A DNA stretch of 64,000 bases from Myxococcales bacterium. Its GTDB lineage: Bacteria; Myxococcota_A; Polyangia; Palsa-1104; JAEUJZ01. Under the pieces are notes generated by a model. The model made no database searches and had not been told where the DNA came from. It saw nothing but the letters and a program-made list of their open reading frames with translations. Shown here one piece after another: positions 23,446 through 32,027 of the stretch (the stretch's first letter is position 1; every line of letters begins with the position of its first letter). The DNA is taken from contig JAEUJZ010000010.1 of assembly GCA_016794505.1 (NCBI GenBank), positions 62,001 through 126,000 on the forward strand, read 5' to 3'. Both the position numbers and the translations under genes were made by a program.

Positions 23446-25755
23446 ATGGCGAATTCGCGCGGCCGGAGTCGGGGACCCACCCCGTCCGACGGGCAGCAGG
23501 GCAGCAACAGAGGGAGTTTGCGGGTCGGAAACGCGCTCGGATCGCGGCGCCCAGCCCGGCTGGGCCTATTCCTGCTGGGTGGGCTCGCGGCGGGCTGTCC
23601 GACAGCGGTGGTGACGCCTCCAGCGGATCCTCCCAAGAGCACGGCACAGACGACAGCACAGACCCGAGCGCAAAGCCCTGAGAGTGTCCGCGATCTGGTG
23701 CTGGGTATGCAGGCCATGCTGGCACCGGAAGGCACGACGCCCCCCCGCAGCACACCCGCTGTGCTTCCGTCGAGCGGCAGCACGCAGGCCGCGCGTCTGG
23801 GCAACCTGTCTGGGCTGGTCGCGACGACATATCAGGTGTTGTCGTCGCGACCATTGCGAGGACACCGCGATGCCGTAAACACCGCGGCGTTTTCCCCTGA
23901 TGGGCGCAGCGTCGTGACAGCCAGTGCTGACGTGTCGGTTCGCGTGTTTGATGCAACGACGGGAAGCGAGCGCCTGCGCCTAAATGGTCACGCGGCCAGC
24001 GTCAACAGCGCCGCCTATTCTCCAGATGGCAAGCGGATCGTCACAGCCAGCGCTGACCACACCGTCCGCCTGTGGGCCGCCGACAGCGGACGACTTTTGC
24101 ACGTGCTCAACGGCCACAATGGCAGCGTCAACGCCGCTGTGTTTTCGCCCGATGGCTCAAAACTGCTTTCGGGCAGCGCTGATCAGACCGCGCGCATCTG
24201 GCCCTCTCAAGCGGTCAATCCCGGCGAGCCCATGACCTCGACGCTGACGCTAAAAGGCCACAGCGGTGGCATCAACGGCGTCGCCTTTTCGCCCGACGGG
24301 CTGCGCGTAGCCACTGCCAGCGAAGACAAGACGGTCCGCATCAGCGACAGCGAAACCGGCCGCGTCCTGGTCACGCTGAACGGCCACACCGCGGGAGTCA
24401 GCGCCGTGGCCTTTTCTCCCGACGGGAAACAGATCGTGACGTCCAGCGCCGATCAGACCGCCATCGTGTGGAACAGCAGCGACGGGCACGAAGTAGCCAC
24501 GCTCAAAGGGCACAGCGCGTGGGTCTACGCCGCCACCTTTTCCGCCGACGGCAAGTACGTGCTGACAGCCAGCGAAGACGGCACGGCACGGCTGTGGGAA
24601 ATCGCAAGCAGCCGCGAGCTGGCCCGCTATACCGGACACAGTGCTGGCATCTTGAGCGCCAACTTTTCCCCCGACGGATCGTTGCTGGTGACCGGTGGCT
24701 TGGATGGCACAGCGCGCGTGCGATACACGCAGCGCGGCAACTCCTTGACCCTTCTCGCTGGCCATGAAAACAGCGTCTTTTCCGTCGCGTTTTCTGCCGA
24801 CGGCAGTCGTGCCGCCAGCGCCAGCCTGGACGAGCGCGCGGCCATCTGGGATACAGCGACTGGCAGTCGCTTGCGCATGCTGTCCGGCCATACTGCAGGC
24901 GTCAACGCAATCGCCTTTTCCCCAAGCGGCCAGCAGATCGCCACCGGCAGCGATGACAAGAGCGCCCGTCTGTGGGATGCCGGCAGCGGTCAGCAGATCG
25001 CCACCCTGCCCCACGGCGGCTGGGTGAACTCTGTGGCATTTTCCGCCGACGGGAAGCGCCTTCTGACCGGCTGCGGCGACTATGCCGCCCGCATCTGGGA
25101 TCTGAGCAGCAGTCCGCCCAACCCGCTGCTGGTACTCAAGGGCCACCGAGGCAATATTCGCGAGGCTGCGTATTCGCGCGATGGGCGCTATGTTGCGACG
25201 GCAAGCGACGATGGAACAGCGCGCATCTGGGACGTCCAGACTGGACAGACGCAGCAGGTGCTAAGCGGCCATCAGAGCCGCGTGCGCTCGGTCTCGTTCT
25301 CGCCCGATGGCAAGGTCCTAGCGACCAGCAGCGACGACGCCACGGCTCGGCTGTGGACCTGGGACGCGCAGGGCGCTCGTACGCTGCACGTGCTGCGCGG
25401 CCATACCCAGCGCGTGCGATCGATCACGTTTTCCCCCGCTGGCGACCTGCTCGCGACGGCCAGCGAAGACGGCAGCACCCGCCTGTGGTCAGCCGCCGAT
25501 GGCAAAGAGCTTGCCGTCTTGCGCGGACACGAAGCCGGCGTATGGGATGTTGCGTTCTCCCCCGACGGCAAGTGGCTGCTGACCGCCGGAGAGGACTACA
25601 CATCGGTGCTGCACCCGGCGACGCGCGCAGGCTTCCGTGAGTTTGCCTGTCGCGTCCTGCGCAACCTCGGCCCCAGCCGCGAGATGAGCGCAGCGCAGCA
25701 GATCGAGCTTTTGCGCTCTTGCACACACGAGCCCAGCGCTCCGACCGCCAACTGA
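23446..25755 (+). CDS. WD40-repeat lipoprotein, 14 repeats
   Basis: A 769-residue protein starting after GAGGGGG. A 35-residue basic/polar N-terminus precedes a hydrophobic segment and a lipobox (GGLAAGC, Cys ~51), so it is probably exported and lipid-anchored. A Thr/Ala-rich linker leads to 14 WD40 repeats (~residues 138-725), each with GH(...)V(N/R)(...)FSPDG and (T/S)ASxDxTxRLW. Fourteen blades fit two seven-bladed propellers, a protein-protein interaction scaffold. There is no kinase or other enzymatic domain attached, unlike many actinobacterial WD40 proteins. The long pre-signal N-terminus is odd, and a nearer start may exist. It begins 33 bases after the PAS gene, which suggests co-transcription. 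Confidence 0.9.
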   Translation: MANSRGRSRGPTPSDGQQGSNRGSLRVGNALGSRRPARLGLFLLGGLAAGCPTAVVTPPADPPKSTAQTTAQTRAQSPESVRDLVLGMQAMLAPEGTTPPRSTPAVLPSSGSTQAARLGNLSGLVATTYQVLSSRPLRGHRDAVNTAAFSPDGRSVVTASADVSVRVFDATTGSERLRLNGHAASVNSAAYSPDGKRIVTASADHTVRLWAADSGRLLHVLNGHNGSVNAAVFSPDGSKLLSGSADQTARIWPSQAVNPGEPMTSTLTLKGHSGGINGVAFSPDGLRVATASEDKTVRISDSETGRVLVTLNGHTAGVSAVAFSPDGKQIVTSSADQTAIVWNSSDGHEVATLKGHSAWVYAATFSADGKYVLTASEDGTARLWEIASSRELARYTGHSAGILSANFSPDGSLLVTGGLDGTARVRYTQRGNSLTLLAGHENSVFSVAFSADGSRAASASLDERAAIWDTATGSRLRMLSGHTAGVNAIAFSPSGQQIATGSDDKSARLWDAGSGQQIATLPHGGWVNSVAFSADGKRLLTGCGDYAARIWDLSSSPPNPLLVLKGHRGNIREAAYSRDGRYVATASDDGTARIWDVQTGQTQQVLSGHQSRVRSVSFSPDGKVLATSSDDATARLWTWDAQGARTLHVLRGHTQRVRSITFSPAGDLLATASEDGSTRLWSAADGKELAVLRGHEAGVWDVAFSPDGKWLLTAGEDYTSVLHPATRAGFREFACRVLRNLGPSREMSAAQQIELLRSCTHEPSAPTAN

Positions 25756-25977
25756 TCCACGGCGCCCGACCGCCCTCGCCTCGTCGAGGGCCTGCCTTCT
25801 TCGCACCTCCCCTGTTTCCACGCATTCTCTGACTCGGCGTTGCCACGGCCAGCCGTCCTGCTTCGCGTCTCGCAAATGCCCTGTTGACCCTCCAACCAGG
25901 CTGCAGTAAGCGGGGGCCACGCGTCGCGCAAGGCGATGCCGCACGCCACAACCCCGATAGGCCGAAAGAAGAGTCCC

Positions 25978-28488
25978 ATGTCTCCCGAAAATTCCTCGCC
26001 GCGACGGAGCCCGCGCAGCGCAGCAGTCCGGCTTTCTTCCTTTCACCACCTTCTTCCCGGTAGCCTGGCCCTTCTCCTGTGGGCTGGCTGCGGTGAGCCC
26101 CTGCCCGAGCCCCCCCTCGTCGACACCACGCCCTACGTGCGCGTGCATTATCGAATCGCGGGCGGCGGCGACGCGCGAGGCTGGGGCCTGCACTTCTTCG
26201 GTGCCGGCAGCAAGTCCCCCGAGTGGGGCAACCCCGCGCGCTTCGACAAGAGCGACGCCTTTGGCGTCTATGCCGACATCCGCGTCGAAAAAATCGCAGA
26301 CAGCGAAGACGCCTGGCTGGGTCTGATTCCGGTGCAGTGCAGCGCGGGTACCTGCAAGAAAGATGTCGAGACCAGCGTCCGCTATGTCGATCTGCATCGC
26401 GATGCCAAGACACCCGCCATTTCCGAGTGCTGGATCACGCAGGGACAGGCCGTGCAGATCAAGCCGCCCACCTCGACGGGACCCGCTTACAAAATCAGCC
26501 GCCCCAAAGACTTCATCGACCTCGGCGATGGGCGCGTGCGCTTGATGTTTCGCGTCGCATCGGGATCTACCGGCGTCGTCAAGTACGGCAGCCGAGCTGA
26601 CCTTCTGGATCAGCAAGTGGCCTGGCAGAACGTCGACGACATCAACAAAAATGGCCTGCTGCTTTCGGGGCTACGCCCTGGCAGTCCGACGTACTACCAG
26701 ATCAGCACCGCGTATGCTGGCGAGCGCGATCAGTCGAGCGTTCTCAGTCTGACTCCTATTTCTTTTGCTCCACTCTCAGGTCGCGCGGACTATGCGACCT
26801 GGGGGCAAAAAGGAATCATGTACCAGCTGATCGTGCGCACCTTCGCCGACGGCGGAACGCCCAAGAGCGTGACCGACCCGACCCAGGAAAGCGGAATCGA
26901 TCCAGCCCAGAAAGACGGAATCGGCGACTTGATTGGCCTGCGCCAGGCCCTGCCCTATCTCAAAGAGATGGGGATCGCCGCCATCTGGATGACGCCGGTC
27001 TTCCGCGCCAAGAGCTATCACGGCTATGACACGACAGACTTCTTTGACATCGACCCCGATGTTGGCAGCAAAAAGGACTTTACCGATCTGACCGCAGCGG
27101 CGCATGCCGCGGGGATCCAAATCATCCTCGATCTGGTGCAGAACCACGTCGCAGACGTCAACCCGTGGTTCCTGGCCGCCATCCATCCCAAGGATCCCAA
27201 CCATGCCAAGTACCGTGACTGGTTCGTCTGGTCTGACGAGTACTCAAACATGTACACAGACAAGCACCCGTGGGACAGCGGCGCGGTGATCTGGGCTTGC
27301 AAGAACTACGCGTGCTACCACCAGATCTTCAGCACGTCGATGCCCGAGCTGAACTTTCGCAATCCAGACGTCCGCGCCGAGATGAAGCGCATCGCACAGT
27401 TCTGGATTGGGCTCGGTGCCGACGGATTCCGTTTGGACGCGTCCAAGCACATCGATCAGTTCGATGACAACAACGGAATCTCACTGGATCGCCATGGCAC
27501 ACATATCTGGTGGAAAGAATTCAACCACTACGTCAAAAAAGGAATCGTACGCGATCCCGGTGCTGCGACGGTGCTTCTGACCGGCGAGAACCGCTGGGAC
27601 GATCCTGGACTGGCCAAGAGCATGGTTGCATACGGCAGCGACATGGACAGCCAGTTTGACTTCCCATTTCGCTCGGTGCTTTCCGGTTTCCTTGCCGGCA
27701 AGACCGGAAGCGAGGGCGATGTGGTGAAGTACATCAGCGACCTTGCCCGCCTGACCGCTGACAGCAAGCTGGGGGGCAACGAGAATCATTTTTATCAGCG
27801 CTTTCTGTCGAACCACGACGTCGATCGCCCAGCGACGCAGCTTGCCGGACAGGCCGGAATGCAGCTGGATGCGCTGCTTAAGCAGGCGGCCACGCTGGTG
27901 CTGACGCTTCCCGGAATGCCCGTGATCTATTACGGCGAGGAATTCGGCAAGCGTGGTAAGCGCGACAAGTACCTGGGAAACGAGGCCTGGGACCACGATG
28001 AATTCATCCGCGAGCCGATGTCTTGGTATCAGCAGCTGAGCTTTCGCGGCGACATGAAGGCCTCATGGGACATCGATCCAGTGGCCAGCAACGCGAAAAA
28101 CGGAGTCTTGGGACTGCCTTTCGGAGTCTGTAAAGCAGCCAATCCCGAGTATCCCTTTATCAAGTTCATGGCCGACGGCGATACCGCATCCTTTGCGGCG
28201 CAAAAGGATCAAGCGGATGGCTTGTTCCGGCACTACAAGCGCTTGTCCGAAATCCGCCGCAGCCAGCCACTTCTGACCGACGCCGAATCCACCCTGCGCG
28301 TCGTGGAACACACCAGCGATGTGTACGAGTACGCGCTGGAAAAAGCAGGACAAGCGATCTACGTCGTCCTAAACCGCAGGCCAGCGCCGCAGCTTGTCTC
28401 GCGGACGGGCATGCAGACCGATCTGCTCACCGGCACTCGCGCCGACCGCTTCAACATCCCCCCGTACGGCGCGCTGGTCTTGCAATAG
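25978..28488 (+). CDS. GH13 alpha-amylase-like lipoprotein with N-terminal PUD/CBM41-like domain
   Basis: An 836-residue exported lipoprotein, lipobox LWAGC (Cys ~38). Residues ~55-170 (VRVHYRIAGGGDARGWGLHFF) look like a pullulanase-associated alpha-glucan-binding domain. A linker domain is followed by the GH13 barrel with region I DLVQNH (~385), region II GFRLDASKH with nucleophile Asp ~486, general acid Glu in LTGENRW (~535) and region IV FLSNHDVD with the third Asp ~613. A C-terminal beta domain closes the protein. It should cleave alpha-glucans such as starch or pullulan. Exact linkage cannot be told. ATG 25978 follows a GA-rich site and lies downstream of the WD40 gene by 222 bases. Confidence 0.93.
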   Translation: MSPENSSPRRSPRSAAVRLSSFHHLLPGSLALLLWAGCGEPLPEPPLVDTTPYVRVHYRIAGGGDARGWGLHFFGAGSKSPEWGNPARFDKSDAFGVYADIRVEKIADSEDAWLGLIPVQCSAGTCKKDVETSVRYVDLHRDAKTPAISECWITQGQAVQIKPPTSTGPAYKISRPKDFIDLGDGRVRLMFRVASGSTGVVKYGSRADLLDQQVAWQNVDDINKNGLLLSGLRPGSPTYYQISTAYAGERDQSSVLSLTPISFAPLSGRADYATWGQKGIMYQLIVRTFADGGTPKSVTDPTQESGIDPAQKDGIGDLIGLRQALPYLKEMGIAAIWMTPVFRAKSYHGYDTTDFFDIDPDVGSKKDFTDLTAAAHAAGIQIILDLVQNHVADVNPWFLAAIHPKDPNHAKYRDWFVWSDEYSNMYTDKHPWDSGAVIWACKNYACYHQIFSTSMPELNFRNPDVRAEMKRIAQFWIGLGADGFRLDASKHIDQFDDNNGISLDRHGTHIWWKEFNHYVKKGIVRDPGAATVLLTGENRWDDPGLAKSMVAYGSDMDSQFDFPFRSVLSGFLAGKTGSEGDVVKYISDLARLTADSKLGGNENHFYQRFLSNHDVDRPATQLAGQAGMQLDALLKQAATLVLTLPGMPVIYYGEEFGKRGKRDKYLGNEAWDHDEFIREPMSWYQQLSFRGDMKASWDIDPVASNAKNGVLGLPFGVCKAANPEYPFIKFMADGDTASFAAQKDQADGLFRHYKRLSEIRRSQPLLTDAESTLRVVEHTSDVYEYALEKAGQAIYVVLNRRPAPQLVSRTGMQTDLLTGTRADRFNIPPYGALVLQ

Positions 28489-28502
28489 ATCGACGCTGAT
28501 TG

Positions 28503-29147
28503 CTAGCGCGGGAAGCGCGGATCGGCTTTGACTTCTTCGATCTGCGCTGTGTGCCGCGCCGTGTGCGCTGACAAAAGAATCAGCCACTGATAGCCGTCGA
28601 GCGGTCCCAAGATGGGATGCGGCCCCGCATAGCTGCGCAGGTTCAGCGGAGTGGTCTTGGCAAACGCGACCGTCTTGTCGCGGCTCTGGTTGAACGCTTG
28701 CTTCACGGCCTCGGCTGACGCAAAGCGCCCTGATGGCTTCAACATCTCGGGCGCTTGCCGCTTGGTCGTGCGATCGGTGACCTGCGTGCGCAGCCGCGCA
28801 TCGTCGGGGTTGACCTGGGCCAAGAGCTCTTTTGGCGCCGGCTGCTTGAGCATCTTTTCGTTGATCATCCCAAACAGCGTGTCCTCGGACACGGCGATAT
28901 GCTCGGCGACCTCGGCCACGGACCAGCGATCGGGCGCCGGCTTGAAGCGATATTGCGCATCGCTTAGGCCTTGGATCGACGTCAAAAACGCGCTGCGCGT
29001 CTCCTCCATATATTTCGCGGCAGCGTTACGATCGGCGTCACTTAGCGAAGCCGACGCCGACGCCGAAGCGGGATTGCTATCGACTGACTTGGGGGTCGCA
29101 CAGGCCATAAACAAAAGAGCGGTCAGGGTCAGGGAGCGCGTGTACAT
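28503..29147 (-). CDS. DinB-family lipoprotein
   Basis: A 214-residue protein with signal and lipobox (LLFMAC, Cys ~16) from ATG 29147, which follows GAGAGG. Residues ~40-200 form a DinB-type four-helix bundle: KPAPDRWSVAEVAEHIAVSE supplies one His, and HTARHTAQIEE near the C-terminus supplies the two others of the metal triad. DinB/YfiT proteins are mainly cytosolic and linked to thiol cofactors or DNA damage. A lipid-anchored copy is unusual, and its substrate is unknown. It is tail-to-tail with the amylase gene, 14 bases between stops. A longer upstream frame to 29300 has no ribosome binding site. Confidence 0.85.
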   Translation of the reverse strand: MYTRSLTLTALLFMACATPKSVDSNPASASASASLSDADRNAAAKYMEETRSAFLTSIQGLSDAQYRFKPAPDRWSVAEVAEHIAVSEDTLFGMINEKMLKQPAPKELLAQVNPDDARLRTQVTDRTTKRQAPEMLKPSGRFASAEAVKQAFNQSRDKTVAFAKTTPLNLRSYAGPHPILGPLDGYQWLILLSAHTARHTAQIEEVKADPRFPR

Positions 29148-29335
29148 CGATCTACCTCTCGGCGAAGACAAAGCCCGATCGTCGAGCAAGAACCAGTCAT
29201 GGCAGGTCATCACACCGACGATGGCAGGCGAACTCTGCTGGCTCGCGGCAGCAGTCCGCGCACCATGACACAGTCGACACAGCAAAGTCACCCGCGGCAA
29301 ACACGCGTCTATCGATCCGAGCAGGCTCGATCGAC

Positions 29336-30841
29336 TTAGGAATGTGGGGGACAGGCGGCTCTCTTGATTACGGCGGGCAGGCGGATCACAACCTGATGAC
29401 GGCCGCGCTCGACATCGATGACTTGCTCGACGGGGGCAGCCCCCTCGGCCTGTACGCGCAGGGTATAGCGCCCCGGACCCGGCAAGAAGCGATCGAAGCG
29501 ACCGTCGCGGCAGCGGCTGTACCAGACCTCGCCTTCATGCAGCGTCTGCTCGACGATCTGCACGGCGGCATACACCGGCAGTCCGGCCGCATCTAGCACA
29601 TGCCCCGAGACGCTCGGCCCGTCGAGAAACCGATCAAACAGCCGCATCCAAGACGGACGCACGCCGCGCGTGATGGCGATGCGCTCGGCTTCATCCTTGG
29701 CATCGCGGCGAGCCGCTTCCACTAAATACGCCAGCGTTCCAAAGCGCGCCCGATAGAAATCCTGGTCAGTGCCGTCGACAGAATACAGCTTGCGCTTGAG
29801 CACAAAGGGCTTGCCTTGGGGATGTGGCGGCAAGCCAGCCACCATGTATTCCCCGACCAGCCAGGCCTCGTTCGGCGTCGGATCCTGCACATTGTCGATC
29901 GTATAGGGGGCCAGCACCGCGATGGTCCCCGTGTGATAGCTGATCGAGGCGGCGAAGTGTTCCGATTCGGCCACACGCATCATGGCGCGAGTCTCTGGTT
30001 CGGATCCCGCCTCGGGCCCGCGATAGTAAAAGCTCTGGGGCTTCGAGGAACTTCCCACTTCCCCCAAAGCTCCCCAGCGAAACGGATAGTTGCGGTTCAG
30101 ATCGACTCCGTCCATGGCGTCGATGCGGTTGTTTTCGTCGGTGTCGCGGCCGTTCTTGCGACCCGTGCGCGGATGACCGTTCAGCGTCGCCCACACTCCG
30201 TCGGGATTCACGGCTGGCACACACCAGACAACCAGCTCATCCAGCCAGCGCTTGACGCGGCGATCTAGCTCGGGGTCTGGGCGCAGCACGGGTTCCTTTT
30301 TGTCGGGGGCAAGCTCGGACTCAGCCGTCTTGTGTCTGCGCGTTCCGCCCGAGCGCAGCAGCAAGACATCCACGGCATCCAGGACCATGTCGATCGAAAG
30401 GATCTCGACCCCGTGATGTGCGCCATTTAGCAGCATCGCGGGCCGCGGATCGCGCTTCTTCAGCTTGCGGCCAATGACCAGGGCGCGCAGCGGTCGCCCC
30501 TCGTGTGAGCGCCCCAGCTCGACCATGCGCGTCAATCGCGGATAGCGCTCGTGCAGATCGCGCAGCCGCGCTTCAAGCCACGCATCGCTGTATCGCGGCG
30601 GCAGCGCCGGCTGAAAGACCGCGGCCGGCGCCGGGCTTGATGCCGCCGTCGCATCCGAGACCGGTGCAGCAGTCGGCCCACCCGACGGGACCTTCGCAGA
30701 TCCCGCAGCAGGGGCCGACGAGGCGCGCGGCTCGACGGCAGCGGACGCGGCGCCCTCTGTCGGGGTGGGCGGGACCGCCACATCCGCTGTCGCCGGTTGA
30801 CTGGCGAGCGCCAGGGCCACAAGGCCACGCTGCAACCACAT
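29336..30841 (-). CDS. M14-family zinc carboxypeptidase, exported
   Basis: A 501-residue protein with a short signal-like N-terminus and an Ala/Pro-rich linker to ~80. The M14 domain (~80-395) has the zinc ligands in GAHHGVE (~140) and the late His in SYHTGTIAVLAPY (~300), VDLNRNYPFRW in the middle, and the catalytic Glu in AYLVEAARRD (~370). Residues ~405-500 form a carboxypeptidase-regulatory-like beta-sandwich (VSGHVLDAAGLPVYAAVQI). It should remove C-terminal residues from peptides outside the cytoplasm. It is divergent from the YHYH protein across about 115 bases. There is no clear ribosome binding site at the chosen ATG. Confidence 0.92.
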   Translation of the reverse strand: MWLQRGLVALALASQPATADVAVPPTPTEGAASAAVEPRASSAPAAGSAKVPSGGPTAAPVSDATAASSPAPAAVFQPALPPRYSDAWLEARLRDLHERYPRLTRMVELGRSHEGRPLRALVIGRKLKKRDPRPAMLLNGAHHGVEILSIDMVLDAVDVLLLRSGGTRRHKTAESELAPDKKEPVLRPDPELDRRVKRWLDELVVWCVPAVNPDGVWATLNGHPRTGRKNGRDTDENNRIDAMDGVDLNRNYPFRWGALGEVGSSSKPQSFYYRGPEAGSEPETRAMMRVAESEHFAASISYHTGTIAVLAPYTIDNVQDPTPNEAWLVGEYMVAGLPPHPQGKPFVLKRKLYSVDGTDQDFYRARFGTLAYLVEAARRDAKDEAERIAITRGVRPSWMRLFDRFLDGPSVSGHVLDAAGLPVYAAVQIVEQTLHEGEVWYSRCRDGRFDRFLPGPGRYTLRVQAEGAAPVEQVIDVERGRHQVVIRLPAVIKRAACPPHS

Positions 30842-30956
30842 GCTGGGTACGTTTTTATATCACGTCAGACCCGCTGGTCGGGGCCGCTCGTGTTGCCAAG
30901 CTGCTTGCCCAAGCAAGAGGCTCCGGGGTCTTATGGGAAAGGGGGAACCACGAAGC

Positions 30957-31826
30957 ATGCGAACCATTCACACAGTCAGCGCGATGAGCCGGGCTTTGTT
31001 TGTCTGTCTGCTCCTACCGGCCGCCTGTGGCGGAACGAATACCAACACCGGAATGGGCAGCGACTGCGCCTTGAGCGAAAACACATCACCAACCGGAACA
31101 CCCAATGCAGCGGGGTGTTCCGTTTTGCGCCGCGATACCAGTGCGTGCATGGCGACTCGCCAAGCCGCCGGGATATCGGGATTCTGGCTGAAGTTCTCGT
31201 GCCGCGTGACTCTGTCGGTCGCAGGCGGGCAAGTCCAAGCCAAAGCCGACGGCCAGCCGGACTACAAGAGCATGTATTTTCCGACGCAGAACACCTGCTA
31301 TCAAAAGGAATCTGCTGGCATCCAGAATCCCAATACCATCCGCGCGCAGAGCTATACGATCTCGTTTCCGCAGACTCCCAATATGACGACGCAGCGGATG
31401 ACGGGAGCGATCGTAGGCTTGGCCCTAAACGGCGTTCCGATCTTCGGCAACTTCGCAGCCCCTGGCGACGACATTTTCCAGGAAGCCATGACCTTTGATG
31501 CCTGCGGCGCGCATCCGCAGATGAGCGGCGTCTATCACTATCACAGCGAGCCGTATGCCATCTCGAACGATGACGGCAACTTCATTGGCGTGATGCGCGA
31601 TGGCCATCCCGTCTATGGTCGCCGCGACGCCGATGGCAGCATGCCCACGCTCGACAGCTATGGCGGCCATACCGGAACCACCGCAGACAGTCCTAGCGCG
31701 CCCGTGTACCACTATCACGTGAACCAACAGACCAGCACCTCGGGCGCAACCGTCGGACAGAAGCAATGGTTCCTGACCACGGGCAACTATCGCGGGACTC
31801 CTGGAGCCTGCACTGGCTGTCAATAA
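30957..31826 (+). CDS. YHYH-domain lipoprotein
   Basis: A 289-residue lipoprotein with lipobox LLPAAC (Cys ~25), followed by Thr/Asn-rich sequence. The mature part carries the YHYH domain: GVYHYHSEPY (~193) and PVYHYHVN (~251), each after an Asp/Gly-rich stretch (GHPVYGRRDADGS, GVPIFGNFAAPGDD). YHYH domains are found in secreted proteins of marine and soil bacteria. The paired His/Tyr motifs suggest metal binding, but no activity is established. Eight or so cysteines could form disulfides. ATG 30957 has GGGGG about 11 bases upstream. ATG 30984 is the alternative. Confidence 0.87.
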   Translation: MRTIHTVSAMSRALFVCLLLPAACGGTNTNTGMGSDCALSENTSPTGTPNAAGCSVLRRDTSACMATRQAAGISGFWLKFSCRVTLSVAGGQVQAKADGQPDYKSMYFPTQNTCYQKESAGIQNPNTIRAQSYTISFPQTPNMTTQRMTGAIVGLALNGVPIFGNFAAPGDDIFQEAMTFDACGAHPQMSGVYHYHSEPYAISNDDGNFIGVMRDGHPVYGRRDADGSMPTLDSYGGHTGTTADSPSAPVYHYHVNQQTSTSGATVGQKQWFLTTGNYRGTPGACTGCQ

Positions 31827-32027
31827 GGTAGACACCAGAATCTCGCTGCAATTCCTGCGCGGGCCGCGTGAAACCCGGCATGACGTCGCACCCCGCAGGA
31901 GCCCATATCGCCCGCTAGGCTGTCGGCCCTGAGGGTCGGGGCCGGGGGGGATCCCAGGTCGCGCAGACACTACGTCGACACAATAGAAAGCCGTGTACCA
32001 TCGTGCGTCGTGCCCACGTCGCAAACG

